This document shows positions 51,492 through 59,230 of a stretch of 64,000 bases of DNA, one piece after another. The DNA is from CAWANF01 sp963783355. GTDB lineage: Bacteria; Bacteroidota; Rhodothermia; Balneolales; DATFMH01. The notes under the pieces were generated by a model that made no database searches, had not been told where the DNA came from, and saw nothing but the letters and a program-made list of their open reading frames with translations. A program made the translations under genes and the position numbers. The number at the start of each line of letters is the position of its first letter. The stretch's first letter is position 1. The DNA is taken from positions 868,001 through 932,000 of the forward strand of contig CAWANF010000001.1 in NCBI GenBank assembly GCA_963783355.1, written 5' to 3'.

Positions 51492-53504
51492 ATGTCTGAA
51501 CAATTAGAGCAATTAAGTGTTAATACTATTCGAACATTGGCAATAGATGCCGTTCAGAAAGCCGGTTGTGGACACCCCGGTTTGCCCATGGGAATGGCTG
51601 ATGCCGCTTATGTATTATGGACACGTTTTCTACGTCATAATCCTAAAGACCCCAAATGGTTTGATCGGGATCGGTTTGTATTATCAGCAGGTCATGGTTC
51701 CATGTTATTATATAATTTACTTTACCTGACAGGTTACGATCTTTCACTTGAAGACCTGAAACAATTTCGTCAGTGGGGAAGTAAAACGCCGGGACACCCT
51801 GAATATGGTCATACCGCTGGAGTTGAAACTACAACAGGCCCTCTGGGACAAGGCTTTTCTAATGGTGTTGGGATGGCCATTGCCGAGGCATTTCTTGCTG
51901 AAACTTTTAACAAGCCGGATCATAAGGTGATTGATCACTATACCTATGCTATTGTCAGTGACGGTGACCTGATGGAAGGTATTTCTCATGAAGCAGCTTC
52001 GCTTGCAGGGCATCTAAAGCTGGGAAAATTGATTTATCTTTATGATGATAATCATATCTCTATCGAAGGTAATACAAAACTGGCTTTTACTGAAGATGTC
52101 GGAAAGAGATTTGAAGCTTATGAATGGCATGTTCAGCATATTGATGGCCATGATCGAAATGCTGTAGAAAATGCCATCATTGAGGCACAAAAAGTATATG
52201 ATAAACCATCCCTGATTGCCTGCCGGACGCATATTGGTTTTGGCAGCCCTCATAAACAGGATACGGCAGCATCCCATGGGGCGGCTTTGGGCGAAGAAGA
52301 AGTGCGGCTAACAAAGGAAGCTTATGGTTGGGATCCAGACAAAAAGTTTTATGTGCCGGATGAAGTCAAAAAACATTATGAGGAAGCTATTGCCAGGGGA
52401 AATGAATGGCAAAGTGAATGGCGGATGAGTCTCGAAACATATCACCAGTTGTATACAGATGAAGCTGAAAAACTGGAGCAATTCATGTCAGGAAAATTGC
52501 CGGAAGGGTGGACTGATAAATTGCCTTCATTTGCTGCTGATGAAAAAGGAATGGCAACCCGAAAAGCATCCGGTAAAGTGTTAAATACTATTGCGGCATC
52601 CATCCCGAATATGATTGGGGGTTCGGCCGATTTAGCTCCTAGTACCAATACAAATTTGGATGATTATCCGGCTTTCGGCGCATCAAATTATGCTGGCAGG
52701 AATTTTCATTTCGGAGTTCGTGAACACGGAATGACCGGAATTCTAAACGGCATGACGCTTCATGGCGGTATCAAAGCATATGGGGCGACATTTTTCGTAT
52801 TCTCCGATTACAGCCGGCCTTCTATTCGTCTGGCGGCGCTCTCGAAAATTGCACCCATTCTCGTATTCACGCACGACAGCATTGGTTTGGGAGAAGATGG
52901 CCCGACGCACCAGCCGGTTGAGCATTTGATGGCTTTACGTGCAATGCCAAATACAACCGTTATTCGTCCGGCCGATGCCAATGAAGTCAGTTATGCCTGG
53001 AAAGTGGCCCTGGAGAAAAACGATGGTCCCGTGTTATTGGTTTTAACACGCCAGGCACTTCCTGTTTATGAAAGGGATGAAACCAATGACGCTTCTAACC
53101 TGGAAAAAGGAGCATACATACTGAAAGATTCTGATAAGAACGAACCGGATGCCATTCTGATAGGAACGGGTTCTGAGGTTCAGTTAGCCATGGAAGCCCG
53201 TGAGTTACTTCTAAAAGAGGGTATCGATGCCAGAGTGGTAAGTATGCCCAGCTGGGAGCTGTTCGAGGCTCAGGACGAAGCTTATAAAAATAAGGTTCTG
53301 CCACCTGAAGTCGCGGCGCGTGTGTCTGTTGAAGCCGGGGTAACTTTCGGCTGGCATAAATGGGTCGGTGATAAAGGTAAAAGCGTTGGACTGGACCATT
53401 TCGGCGCTTCGGCTCCTTATCAGACCATCTTTAAAGAATTTGGAATCACCGCGGAAAAAATGGCGGAAGAAACTAAAAAATCTCTGGCAGCCGTAAAAAG
53501 CTGA
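51492..53504 (+). CDS. tkt: Transketolase
   Basis: A full-length (670-residue) thiamine diphosphate-dependent transketolase of the pentose phosphate and Calvin-type pathways. It transfers two-carbon units between ketose and aldose phosphates. Its motifs are AGCGHPGLPMGMADAAYVLW (24-43), SAGHGSMLLYNLLYLTGYDL and TGPLGQGFSNGVGMA near 110, SDGDLMEGISHEAASLAGH (ThDP-binding GDG), HTHIGFGSPHKQDT, and in the pyrimidine domain GVREHGMTGILNGM (catalytic Glu near 408). It is clearly the transketolase, not the DXS or phosphoketolase branch. It stands alone, with a terminator at 53533. Confidence 0.95.
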   Translation: MSEQLEQLSVNTIRTLAIDAVQKAGCGHPGLPMGMADAAYVLWTRFLRHNPKDPKWFDRDRFVLSAGHGSMLLYNLLYLTGYDLSLEDLKQFRQWGSKTPGHPEYGHTAGVETTTGPLGQGFSNGVGMAIAEAFLAETFNKPDHKVIDHYTYAIVSDGDLMEGISHEAASLAGHLKLGKLIYLYDDNHISIEGNTKLAFTEDVGKRFEAYEWHVQHIDGHDRNAVENAIIEAQKVYDKPSLIACRTHIGFGSPHKQDTAASHGAALGEEEVRLTKEAYGWDPDKKFYVPDEVKKHYEEAIARGNEWQSEWRMSLETYHQLYTDEAEKLEQFMSGKLPEGWTDKLPSFAADEKGMATRKASGKVLNTIAASIPNMIGGSADLAPSTNTNLDDYPAFGASNYAGRNFHFGVREHGMTGILNGMTLHGGIKAYGATFFVFSDYSRPSIRLAALSKIAPILVFTHDSIGLGEDGPTHQPVEHLMALRAMPNTTVIRPADANEVSYAWKVALEKNDGPVLLVLTRQALPVYERDETNDASNLEKGAYILKDSDKNEPDAILIGTGSEVQLAMEARELLLKEGIDARVVSMPSWELFEAQDEAYKNKVLPPEVAARVSVEAGVTFGWHKWVGDKGKSVGLDHFGASAPYQTIFKEFGITAEKMAEETKKSLAAVKS

Positions 53505-53532
53505 CATTATTTATTCCTTTTTTCAAACACAG

Positions 53533-53563
53533 GCCTGCCGGTCTTCATCGGCAGGCTTTTTTT
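53533..53563 (+). terminator. Terminator after transketolase
   Basis: Perfect arms GCCTGCCG (53533-53540) and CGGCAGGC (53549-53556) with an 8-nt loop are followed by seven T residues. Confidence 0.92.
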
Positions 53564-53603
53564 ATGTGTGATAGTTTCCGGGATAGGATAAAATTAAACT
53601 AAC

Positions 53604-53631
53604 TAAAATCTGACATCTAAAGTCTAAAGTC
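53604..53631 (-). repeat. GA-phased heptad array D
   Basis: On the minus strand four units run in 7-bp register: GACTTTA, GACTTTA, GATGTCA, GATTTTA. The array starts 6 nt after the stop codon of the SpoIIE-type phosphatase gene. Confidence 0.65.
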
Positions 53632-53637
53632 TCAGTA

Positions 53638-54792
53638 CTAATTCTTGTGAATGCACGTGAAGGTGATGTCGTCGAACTGTTTTTCTTCACCGATAAATGA
53701 ATCAAGTGAGAATTGAATCTTTTTATTAAGTGTTTTGGCATCCAACTCACCGTAAATATCAATCAACGATTGCAGACGGCTGATTCCAAATTCATTCCCG
53801 CTGAAATCCCGGGCTTCGGTGAGTCCGTCGGTATACAGAATGAGGCTGTCACCCGGTTTGAATTCGATTCTTGTTTCCTTTAAATATTCATCAAGCTGCG
53901 ATGATGGCGCCATACCCAAAGCCAGCCCGGCCGTTCGCAATGTCAGGGTGCTGTCTTTGTCTTTCTTAAATAAAATTGGGGAGTTGTGTCCGGCGCGTGC
54001 AAATATGAAATGATCTTCATCCTTTGGGAAGAATGTCACACAAGCCGTAACAAAGGTTTTATCTCTTTTGCCGGATTTGATGTAGTTATTGAGCTCAAGT
54101 AATAAAGCCTTTGGAGACGGGGCCGATTGATTAATAAGCAAATGAGCCATCGCCTGAATCCGAACCATATATAAGGCCGCGGTGAGTCCCTTACCGGAAA
54201 CATCAGCAATAATGACATATGAGCCTTTTGGGGTATTAACAACATCGATATAATCGCCGCCGACTTCTTTTGCCGTGTTTGCAAACGAAGAAATTTCCAT
54301 GTTTCCGATAGTCGTATTAGAAGGGGGCAGAAGACTTAACTGAATTTCACGGGCCAGGTCAATTTCTTTTTTTACGTCCATTTTTTCCAGCAGTTCCAAA
54401 AGGAGAACCATGAGGATACCAGCAAATGAAATCGGAAGCAGTGCGGTTGCAAAAAAGCCGGTTGTAAAGTAATGAAGGAAAAAGCCGAAAACCGACGCTC
54501 CGAATACCAGCCGGCGCGTTGGATTTAACCTCTTGCTCAGCGCGTTAAACAGGCGTATCACTTTTATGTGCGGACCAATATGACTGACTCCGGACTCACC
54601 GGTTTCACCAACTGCCTCACGGTATAATGCAATAATACGGGTGGAATCGGCGTGTAAGTCTCGTTCCAGTCGCTTTCGCGTCATTCCTGACGTATATTCC
54701 TTGTAAAAGGATTTCGTACTTTTAAAAGCTTCTCTGGTTTCGTTCTTCAAACTCATTTTATAAGCTTTTTTGGTTTCGTTCCTCAATCTCAT
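53638..54792 (-). CDS. PP2C/SpoIIE-type serine phosphatase (RsbU-like)
   Basis: A 384-residue PP2C-fold protein. The N-terminal 100 residues are charged and helical, then two membrane-like segments lie near 100-135 (FGFFLHYFTTGFFATALLPISFAGI). The C-terminal phosphatase domain has EIQLSLLPPSNT (the linker preceding the domain), AKEVGGDYIDV and VIIADVSGKGLTAALYM (metal-binding Asp), and LILYTDGLTEARD with the late Asp. It belongs to the RsbU/SpoIIE group that dephosphorylates anti-anti-sigma or similar phosphoproteins. The N-terminus carries an 11-residue duplication (LRNETKKAYKM / LKNETREAFKS), so the true start may be the second Met, 36 nt downstream. Confidence 0.85.
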   Translation of the reverse strand: MRLRNETKKAYKMSLKNETREAFKSTKSFYKEYTSGMTRKRLERDLHADSTRIIALYREAVGETGESGVSHIGPHIKVIRLFNALSKRLNPTRRLVFGASVFGFFLHYFTTGFFATALLPISFAGILMVLLLELLEKMDVKKEIDLAREIQLSLLPPSNTTIGNMEISSFANTAKEVGGDYIDVVNTPKGSYVIIADVSGKGLTAALYMVRIQAMAHLLINQSAPSPKALLLELNNYIKSGKRDKTFVTACVTFFPKDEDHFIFARAGHNSPILFKKDKDSTLTLRTAGLALGMAPSSQLDEYLKETRIEFKPGDSLILYTDGLTEARDFSGNEFGISRLQSLIDIYGELDAKTLNKKIQFSLDSFIGEEKQFDDITFTCIHKN

Positions 54793-54946
54793 TGAACAAT
54801 AATTAAATAAGTTTTATATCGAGTTATTTAATTATTCGAGAATAATCTTAAAAAGTTTAGCTTCGTACAAACATTTTACATATTACCTCAAAATAACTGA
54901 AGTTAAGTAAAGTATATAATAGATATAGTAAAACACAATAAACCGA

Positions 54947-57730
54947 ATGTCAGATAAAAAGCTTTTTCTACTGGATGGCATGGCTTTGTCGTACCGTGCC
55001 CATTTTGCTTTCTTAAAAAGTAATCTCAGAAATTCAGAAGGCATATCGACCGGGCCGATTTACGGTTTTGCCATGACGATCCTTCAGCTGATCGAAAAAG
55101 AAAAACCAACACATATTGCTGTAGTCTGGGATACCCATGCGCCGACTTTCCGGCATGAACTTGATGAGAATTACAAAGCGAATCGTCCGCCGCAGCCTGA
55201 AGATCTCAAAGTGGGAATTCCGTTTATTAAAGAGATGGTTGACTGTTTTAATATCCCCAATATCGAGAAAGACGGTTTCGAAGCGGATGATATCATCGGT
55301 ACCATTGCTACGGAAGCCAGCGGGGAAGATGTGGATGTTTTTATGGTCACACCCGATAAAGATTTTATGCAGATTGTCTCGGAGAACGTAAAACTGTATA
55401 AGCCGTTAAATCATACGAAAGGTTTCGATATTGTTGATATTGATGGAGTTATCGATTATTTCGGGGTCAAACCTGATAAGGTGATTGATGTATTAGCGCT
55501 GATAGGCGATACAAGTGATAACGTGCCGGGAATGCCGGGCGTTGGCAAGAAAGGAGCGCCCAAGCTGATTAGTGAATATGGATCGATCGATGAACTGCTC
55601 GAAGCGGCGCCGGAGATGAAAAAGTCCAAATTAAAAGAGAATTTATTGGAAAATGCCGAACAGCTTCGTCTATCCAGGAGAATGGTAACGATCATTACGG
55701 ATGTTCCGGATGTTCCGGAATGGGAAGCTTTAAAATGGAATGGAGCTAATGCGGAATCAGTAAAAACCTTTTTCAGGAAGATGGGGTTTCGGAGCCTGGA
55801 ACGACGTTATTCAGAAGATTTGCCAGGTTTATCAAAATCAGCGAAAGCGTCGCCGGATGGACAATTTTCTTTATTTGATACGCAATCAGATCAGACAGAA
55901 ACCGGGGAAACCGGCGGGTGGGATGTTTATGATGCTTCTAAAGTAGAGTACAAGCTGATCAACACGGTTGATGCGTTAAAACAACTGGTGAAAAAACTGG
56001 AAAAGGAAAAGATTCTTTGTTTTGATACCGAAACTACGGGAGTAGATCCGATCGTGGCCGAAATAATCGGAATAGCTTTGTCGGTGACCGAAGGAGAAGC
56101 CTATTACATTCCCGTCGATGTTGCTGATGGCCTCAAATCCGATGAAGCCCTGAATATTTTAAAACCCTTGCTGGAATCGGAAAAGTCGTTAAAAGTAGCC
56201 CAAAACTACAAGTATGATTATATCATGCTTAAAAAAATGGGCGTTCAGGTCAACGGGCCGGTTTTTGACACGATGCTTGCCGCTTATCTTATCGATTCCG
56301 GGCAGGCTCTGAATATGGATGCCCTGGCACGTAAATATCTCAATTATGATCCCGTTTCTATCACAACCTTAATAGGTAAAGGCAAAGCCCAGAAATCCAT
56401 GAAGGATGTCCCTCTCGAAGAGGTTGTCCCGTATTCGAGTGAAGATGCCGATATTACGCTTCGCATATATCATGTTTTAAAGGATATCATTAAAAAAGAC
56501 GAATTGGAAGAAGTGGCCGGAGAAATCGAGTTTCCGTTGGCGAACGTATTGGCACACATGGAAATGAGAGGAATTCATATAGATATGAATCTGCTGGATG
56601 ATTTTTCGAAAGATTTGGGAAAGAAGATGCTGGATATGGAGAAAGAAATTTTTGAGAAAGCCGGTTGTGAGTTCAACTTGAATTCGCCCCAGCAGCTGGG
56701 TGATGTGCTTTTCAACCGGTTAAAACTTCCATCAGGTAAAAAAACAAAGACCGGACAATACTCTACATCCGAACAGGTTTTATCGAAATTAGCGGTGAAG
56801 TATGAACTTCCGCAAATTGTTTTGAATTACCGGGCGATCAACAAGTTGAAATCAACATATGTGGATGCTTTGCCACAGCTCATAAATGCTGAAACCGGAC
56901 GTATTCATACCAATTTCAATCAAAGTGTGGCTGCAACCGGACGTTTATCTTCATCAAATCCGAATCTGCAAAATATTCCCATTCGTACCGAGCAAGGCAG
57001 GGAGATCCGTAAAGCCTTTACCGCTGCCAAAGGGTACAAAATCTTATCGTCTGATTATTCCCAGGTCGAATTACGAATTATAGCTTCCATTGCCGAAGAC
57101 GAAGCGATGAAAACAGCATTTAAAAACGATGAGGATATTCATGCGCGTACAGCCAAAGAGATCTTTAATTTGGATTCGATAGAAGAAGTGACCCCGGATC
57201 AACGCAGAAAAGCAAAGGAAGTTAATTTTGGTATACCGTATGGTGTCAGTGCATTTGGCCTGGCACAGCGGTTAGGTATTGAAAATGGTGAAGCTAAAGC
57301 CATCATTGATGCCTATTTCGAACGTTTTCCGAATATTCAGAATTATATCAATGAAACCATTGAAAGTGCACGAGCTAACGGATATGTCAAGACGTTATCG
57401 GGGCGCCGCCGTTATATTCCGGATATTAATTCCGGAAATCATAATATTCGGGGGTTTGCCGAGCGTACTGCCATCAATATGCCTATCCAGGGCACGGCTG
57501 CCGATTTAATTAAAATCGCGATGATTAATGTGGAAAACCGGCTACTGAAAGAAAATTTCAAATCCCGGATGCTCCTGCAGGTTCATGACGAATTGGTATT
57601 TGAGATCCACGAAGAAGAACTTGAGGTAGTGCCAAATATCGTCAAAGAGTTGATGGAATCGGCTATGGAACTTGAGGTGCCGTTAAAAGTGGAAATGGGC
57701 ATTGCCGATAACTGGCTGGATGCGCATTAA
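54947..57730 (+). CDS. polA: DNA polymerase I
   Basis: A full-length polymerase (927 residues). The N-terminal 5'-3' flap exonuclease starts FLLDGMALSYRAHFAF. The proofreading 3'-5' exonuclease is intact: Exo I FDTETTG (near 363), Exo II QNYKYDYIM and Exo III YSSEDADITL. Polymerase motif A is SSDYSQVELRIIAS, motif B RRKAKEVNFGIPYGVS and motif C LLQVHDELVFEI. It fills gaps and removes RNA primers. The stop is followed at once by a heptad array and an IS3-type insertion, which separates it from what seems to be its own terminator at 59173. Confidence 0.96.
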   Translation: MSDKKLFLLDGMALSYRAHFAFLKSNLRNSEGISTGPIYGFAMTILQLIEKEKPTHIAVVWDTHAPTFRHELDENYKANRPPQPEDLKVGIPFIKEMVDCFNIPNIEKDGFEADDIIGTIATEASGEDVDVFMVTPDKDFMQIVSENVKLYKPLNHTKGFDIVDIDGVIDYFGVKPDKVIDVLALIGDTSDNVPGMPGVGKKGAPKLISEYGSIDELLEAAPEMKKSKLKENLLENAEQLRLSRRMVTIITDVPDVPEWEALKWNGANAESVKTFFRKMGFRSLERRYSEDLPGLSKSAKASPDGQFSLFDTQSDQTETGETGGWDVYDASKVEYKLINTVDALKQLVKKLEKEKILCFDTETTGVDPIVAEIIGIALSVTEGEAYYIPVDVADGLKSDEALNILKPLLESEKSLKVAQNYKYDYIMLKKMGVQVNGPVFDTMLAAYLIDSGQALNMDALARKYLNYDPVSITTLIGKGKAQKSMKDVPLEEVVPYSSEDADITLRIYHVLKDIIKKDELEEVAGEIEFPLANVLAHMEMRGIHIDMNLLDDFSKDLGKKMLDMEKEIFEKAGCEFNLNSPQQLGDVLFNRLKLPSGKKTKTGQYSTSEQVLSKLAVKYELPQIVLNYRAINKLKSTYVDALPQLINAETGRIHTNFNQSVAATGRLSSSNPNLQNIPIRTEQGREIRKAFTAAKGYKILSSDYSQVELRIIASIAEDEAMKTAFKNDEDIHARTAKEIFNLDSIEEVTPDQRRKAKEVNFGIPYGVSAFGLAQRLGIENGEAKAIIDAYFERFPNIQNYINETIESARANGYVKTLSGRRRYIPDINSGNHNIRGFAERTAINMPIQGTAADLIKIAMINVENRLLKENFKSRMLLQVHDELVFEIHEEELEVVPNIVKELMESAMELEVPLKVEMGIADNWLDAH

Positions 57731-57731
57731 T

Positions 57732-57766
57732 GAGTAGAGAGTATTGAGATTTAAGTAGTGAGTAAA
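57732..57766 (+). repeat. GA-phased heptad array E
   Basis: Five imperfect 7-mers follow the polA stop: GAGTAGA, GAGTATT, GAGATTT, AAGTAGT, GAGTAAA. The left inverted repeat of the IS element begins at the very next base. Confidence 0.65.
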
Positions 57767-57785
57767 TGTCCTAAACTGATATAGC

Positions 57786-58208
57786 TTGCCCGGTCAAAAA
57801 GGAAACCAAATGAAGAAAAATCAACGCAAGCTATATCGAAGAAGACAATTCAGTGAGCAAATCAAACGCAAGGTGGTCGGGGAATTTCGAGCCGGTCGCT
57901 ATACGGTTCAGGAACTCGCCGATTTGTATTCCTGCTCCTTTCAGAGTATCTATAAATGGATTTATAAATATTCACCTGCTGATTCCCCCAGCGTAACGGT
58001 AGTAGAAATGAGTGAAAGCACCGATCAAAAAGTAAAAGACCTTCAAGGCCAGATCGCCCGGCTGGAACGAGCTTTGGGCCAGAAACAAATCCAGGTGGAC
58101 TTCTACGAGAAGATGATCGAGCTGGCAAAGGATAAATACGATATTGATATAAAAAAAAACTATTCTACCCGACCCTTGGGTGGTTCCGGGAAAACCGGGA
58201 AACGATGA
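57786..58208 (+). CDS. IS3-family transposase OrfA
   Basis: A 140-residue OrfA starting just inside the left inverted repeat. It holds a helix-turn-helix (FRAGRYTVQELADLYSCSFQ, then IYKWIYKYS) for end recognition. A leucine-zipper-like helix follows (VKDLQGQIARLERALGQKQI). In the last 20 codons the codons ATA AAA AAA AAC (58149-58160) form an A-run at which ribosomes could slip -1 to make OrfAB. The ORF stop TGA overlaps the OrfB start ATG by 4 nt. The basic patch at the N-terminus (KKNQRKLYRRRQF) also suits DNA binding. Confidence 0.88.
   Translation: MPGQKGNQMKKNQRKLYRRRQFSEQIKRKVVGEFRAGRYTVQELADLYSCSFQSIYKWIYKYSPADSPSVTVVEMSESTDQKVKDLQGQIARLERALGQKQIQVDFYEKMIELAKDKYDIDIKKNYSTRPLGGSGKTGKR
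58151..58160 (+). promoter_or_regulatory. Probable -1 ribosomal frameshift site
   Basis: The 10-nt run A9C contains the slippery heptamer A-AAA-AAC in the orfA frame. The orfB frame has no stop from 58148 onward, so a -1 slip here yields an in-phase OrfAB fusion transposase, as documented for IS3-family members. Confidence 0.75.
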
Positions 58209-59134
58209 GGTATTCGTTGAATGCATTATATCGAGTCCAACAGGTTAGCAAACAGGCGGTTCTGGAGCACGTTGCCCGTGAGCAGGCCGAGCGGGAACTC
58301 ATCGGCCGGCTGCTGCCCCGGGTAGATGCCGAACGGGCCCGCCATCCGGGCTGCGGGCTGGAAAAGCTGTATTGGAAGCTGGCCCCCGAAGGGATCGGCC
58401 GGGATAAGTTTTGCGGGATCTTTACCGAACTCGGCTACGGGGTTCGCCCGGTCCGGCGACGCTGGCGTACCACCTTTTCGGTGCTCACGGTCTTTAAGAA
58501 TCTGATCGAATCGCGGGTGGTAACCGGACCGAATCAGGCCTGGCAAAGTGATACGACCTATATCAGGGTGGGCCGGCAGTGGGGTTACCTGACCTTTATC
58601 ATCGATGTATATACCCGGGAAATCCTGGGCTATGCCAGTAGTCGAAGCCTGCGGGCCGAGGCGAATCTGCGGGCCTTGAAACAGGCCGTGAATCGGTTTA
58701 CCAGGACGGAGTTGGCCGGACTGGTTCATCACTCCGACCGGGGGCGACAATACCATAGCACGGGCTATTTACAGCTGTTACGCCATTATGGAATTCAGGT
58801 AAGCATGGGGAAAATAGCCCAGGATAATGCCTATGCCGAACGGATAAACGGCATCATCAAGGCCGAATATATTCAGCACTGGGTTCCCCGGACGTTCGCC
58901 GAATTAAAACGGTATACCCGCAAGGCCGTAGCGCATTATAACCGGGAACGCTTGCATCGGAGTCTGGATCGTCAAGCTCCAAAGACCTATTTGCAGCGTT
59001 GGAAACAGCAGGATCCGCAGCAGCGTAGAATGCAGGTTATTTATTCCCTGGAATCGCCGACATTTATGGAGGTTAACCTCCATAAATGTGTATCTTCTGC
59101 TCAGGGACCTATTTGTGTGCTATCGTTAAACTAA
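58205..59134 (+). CDS. IS3-family transposase OrfB (DDE)
   Basis: A 309-residue integrase-core protein in the -1 frame. The DDE triad is visible: Asp in NQAWQSDTTYIR, Asp in VHHSDRGRQYHS and Glu in DNAYAERINGIIK. HYNRERLHRSLDRQAPKTYL is the conserved C-terminal end. A non-conserved tail of about 45 residues follows (IYSLESPTFMEVNLHKCV...), encoded around a 30-bp perfect palindrome. Functional transposase is expected to be the frameshifted OrfAB, with OrfB acting as a modulator. Confidence 0.9.
   Translation: MRYSLNALYRVQQVSKQAVLEHVAREQAERELIGRLLPRVDAERARHPGCGLEKLYWKLAPEGIGRDKFCGIFTELGYGVRPVRRRWRTTFSVLTVFKNLIESRVVTGPNQAWQSDTTYIRVGRQWGYLTFIIDVYTREILGYASSRSLRAEANLRALKQAVNRFTRTELAGLVHHSDRGRQYHSTGYLQLLRHYGIQVSMGKIAQDNAYAERINGIIKAEYIQHWVPRTFAELKRYTRKAVAHYNRERLHRSLDRQAPKTYLQRWKQQDPQQRRMQVIYSLESPTFMEVNLHKCVSSAQGPICVLSLN
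59060..59089. repeat. 30-bp perfect palindrome in the orfB tail
   Basis: ACATTTATGGAGGTT (59060-59074) is followed directly by its exact reverse complement AACCTCCATAAATGT (59075-59089), with no spacer. It could form a cruciform in DNA or a long hairpin in mRNA. It lies 45-75 nt before the orfB stop and includes a GGAGG and an ATG, so it could also sequester a translation signal. Confidence 0.92.
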
Positions 59135-59172
59135 TAATCATTAAAACGGGCAAGCTATTTTAGGGACGGACA

Positions 59173-59200
59173 AAAGGGACGCAGCATGCTGCGTCCCTTT
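59173..59200. terminator. 28-bp palindromic bidirectional terminator
   Basis: AAAGGGACGCAGCA (59173-59186) is mirrored exactly by TGCTGCGTCCCTTT (59187-59200). Runs of A before and T after make it look like a terminator for both polA (before the IS arrived) and the minus-strand DUF6588 gene. It begins directly at the right end of the IS. Confidence 0.75.
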
Positions 59201-59230
59201 GTAATTCAAGTGCGAAAAAAAATAACTTTA

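Larger units (their letters stand above)
57767..59172 (+). mobile_element. IS3-family insertion sequence
   Basis: A 1406-bp element bounded by imperfect 26-bp inverted repeats. The left end is TGTCCTAAACTGATA... (57767-57792), and the right end, read inward, is TGTCCGTCCCTAAAA... (59172-59147). Both share TAGCTTGCCCG and agree at about 20 of 26 positions, with TG...CA termini. The flanks on both sides read AAA, a possible 3-bp target duplication. The two ORFs, the -1 frame relation, the A-run slippery site and a DDE transposase are all typical of the IS3 family. The element has higher GC than its neighbourhood, suggesting recent arrival. Confidence 0.9.
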
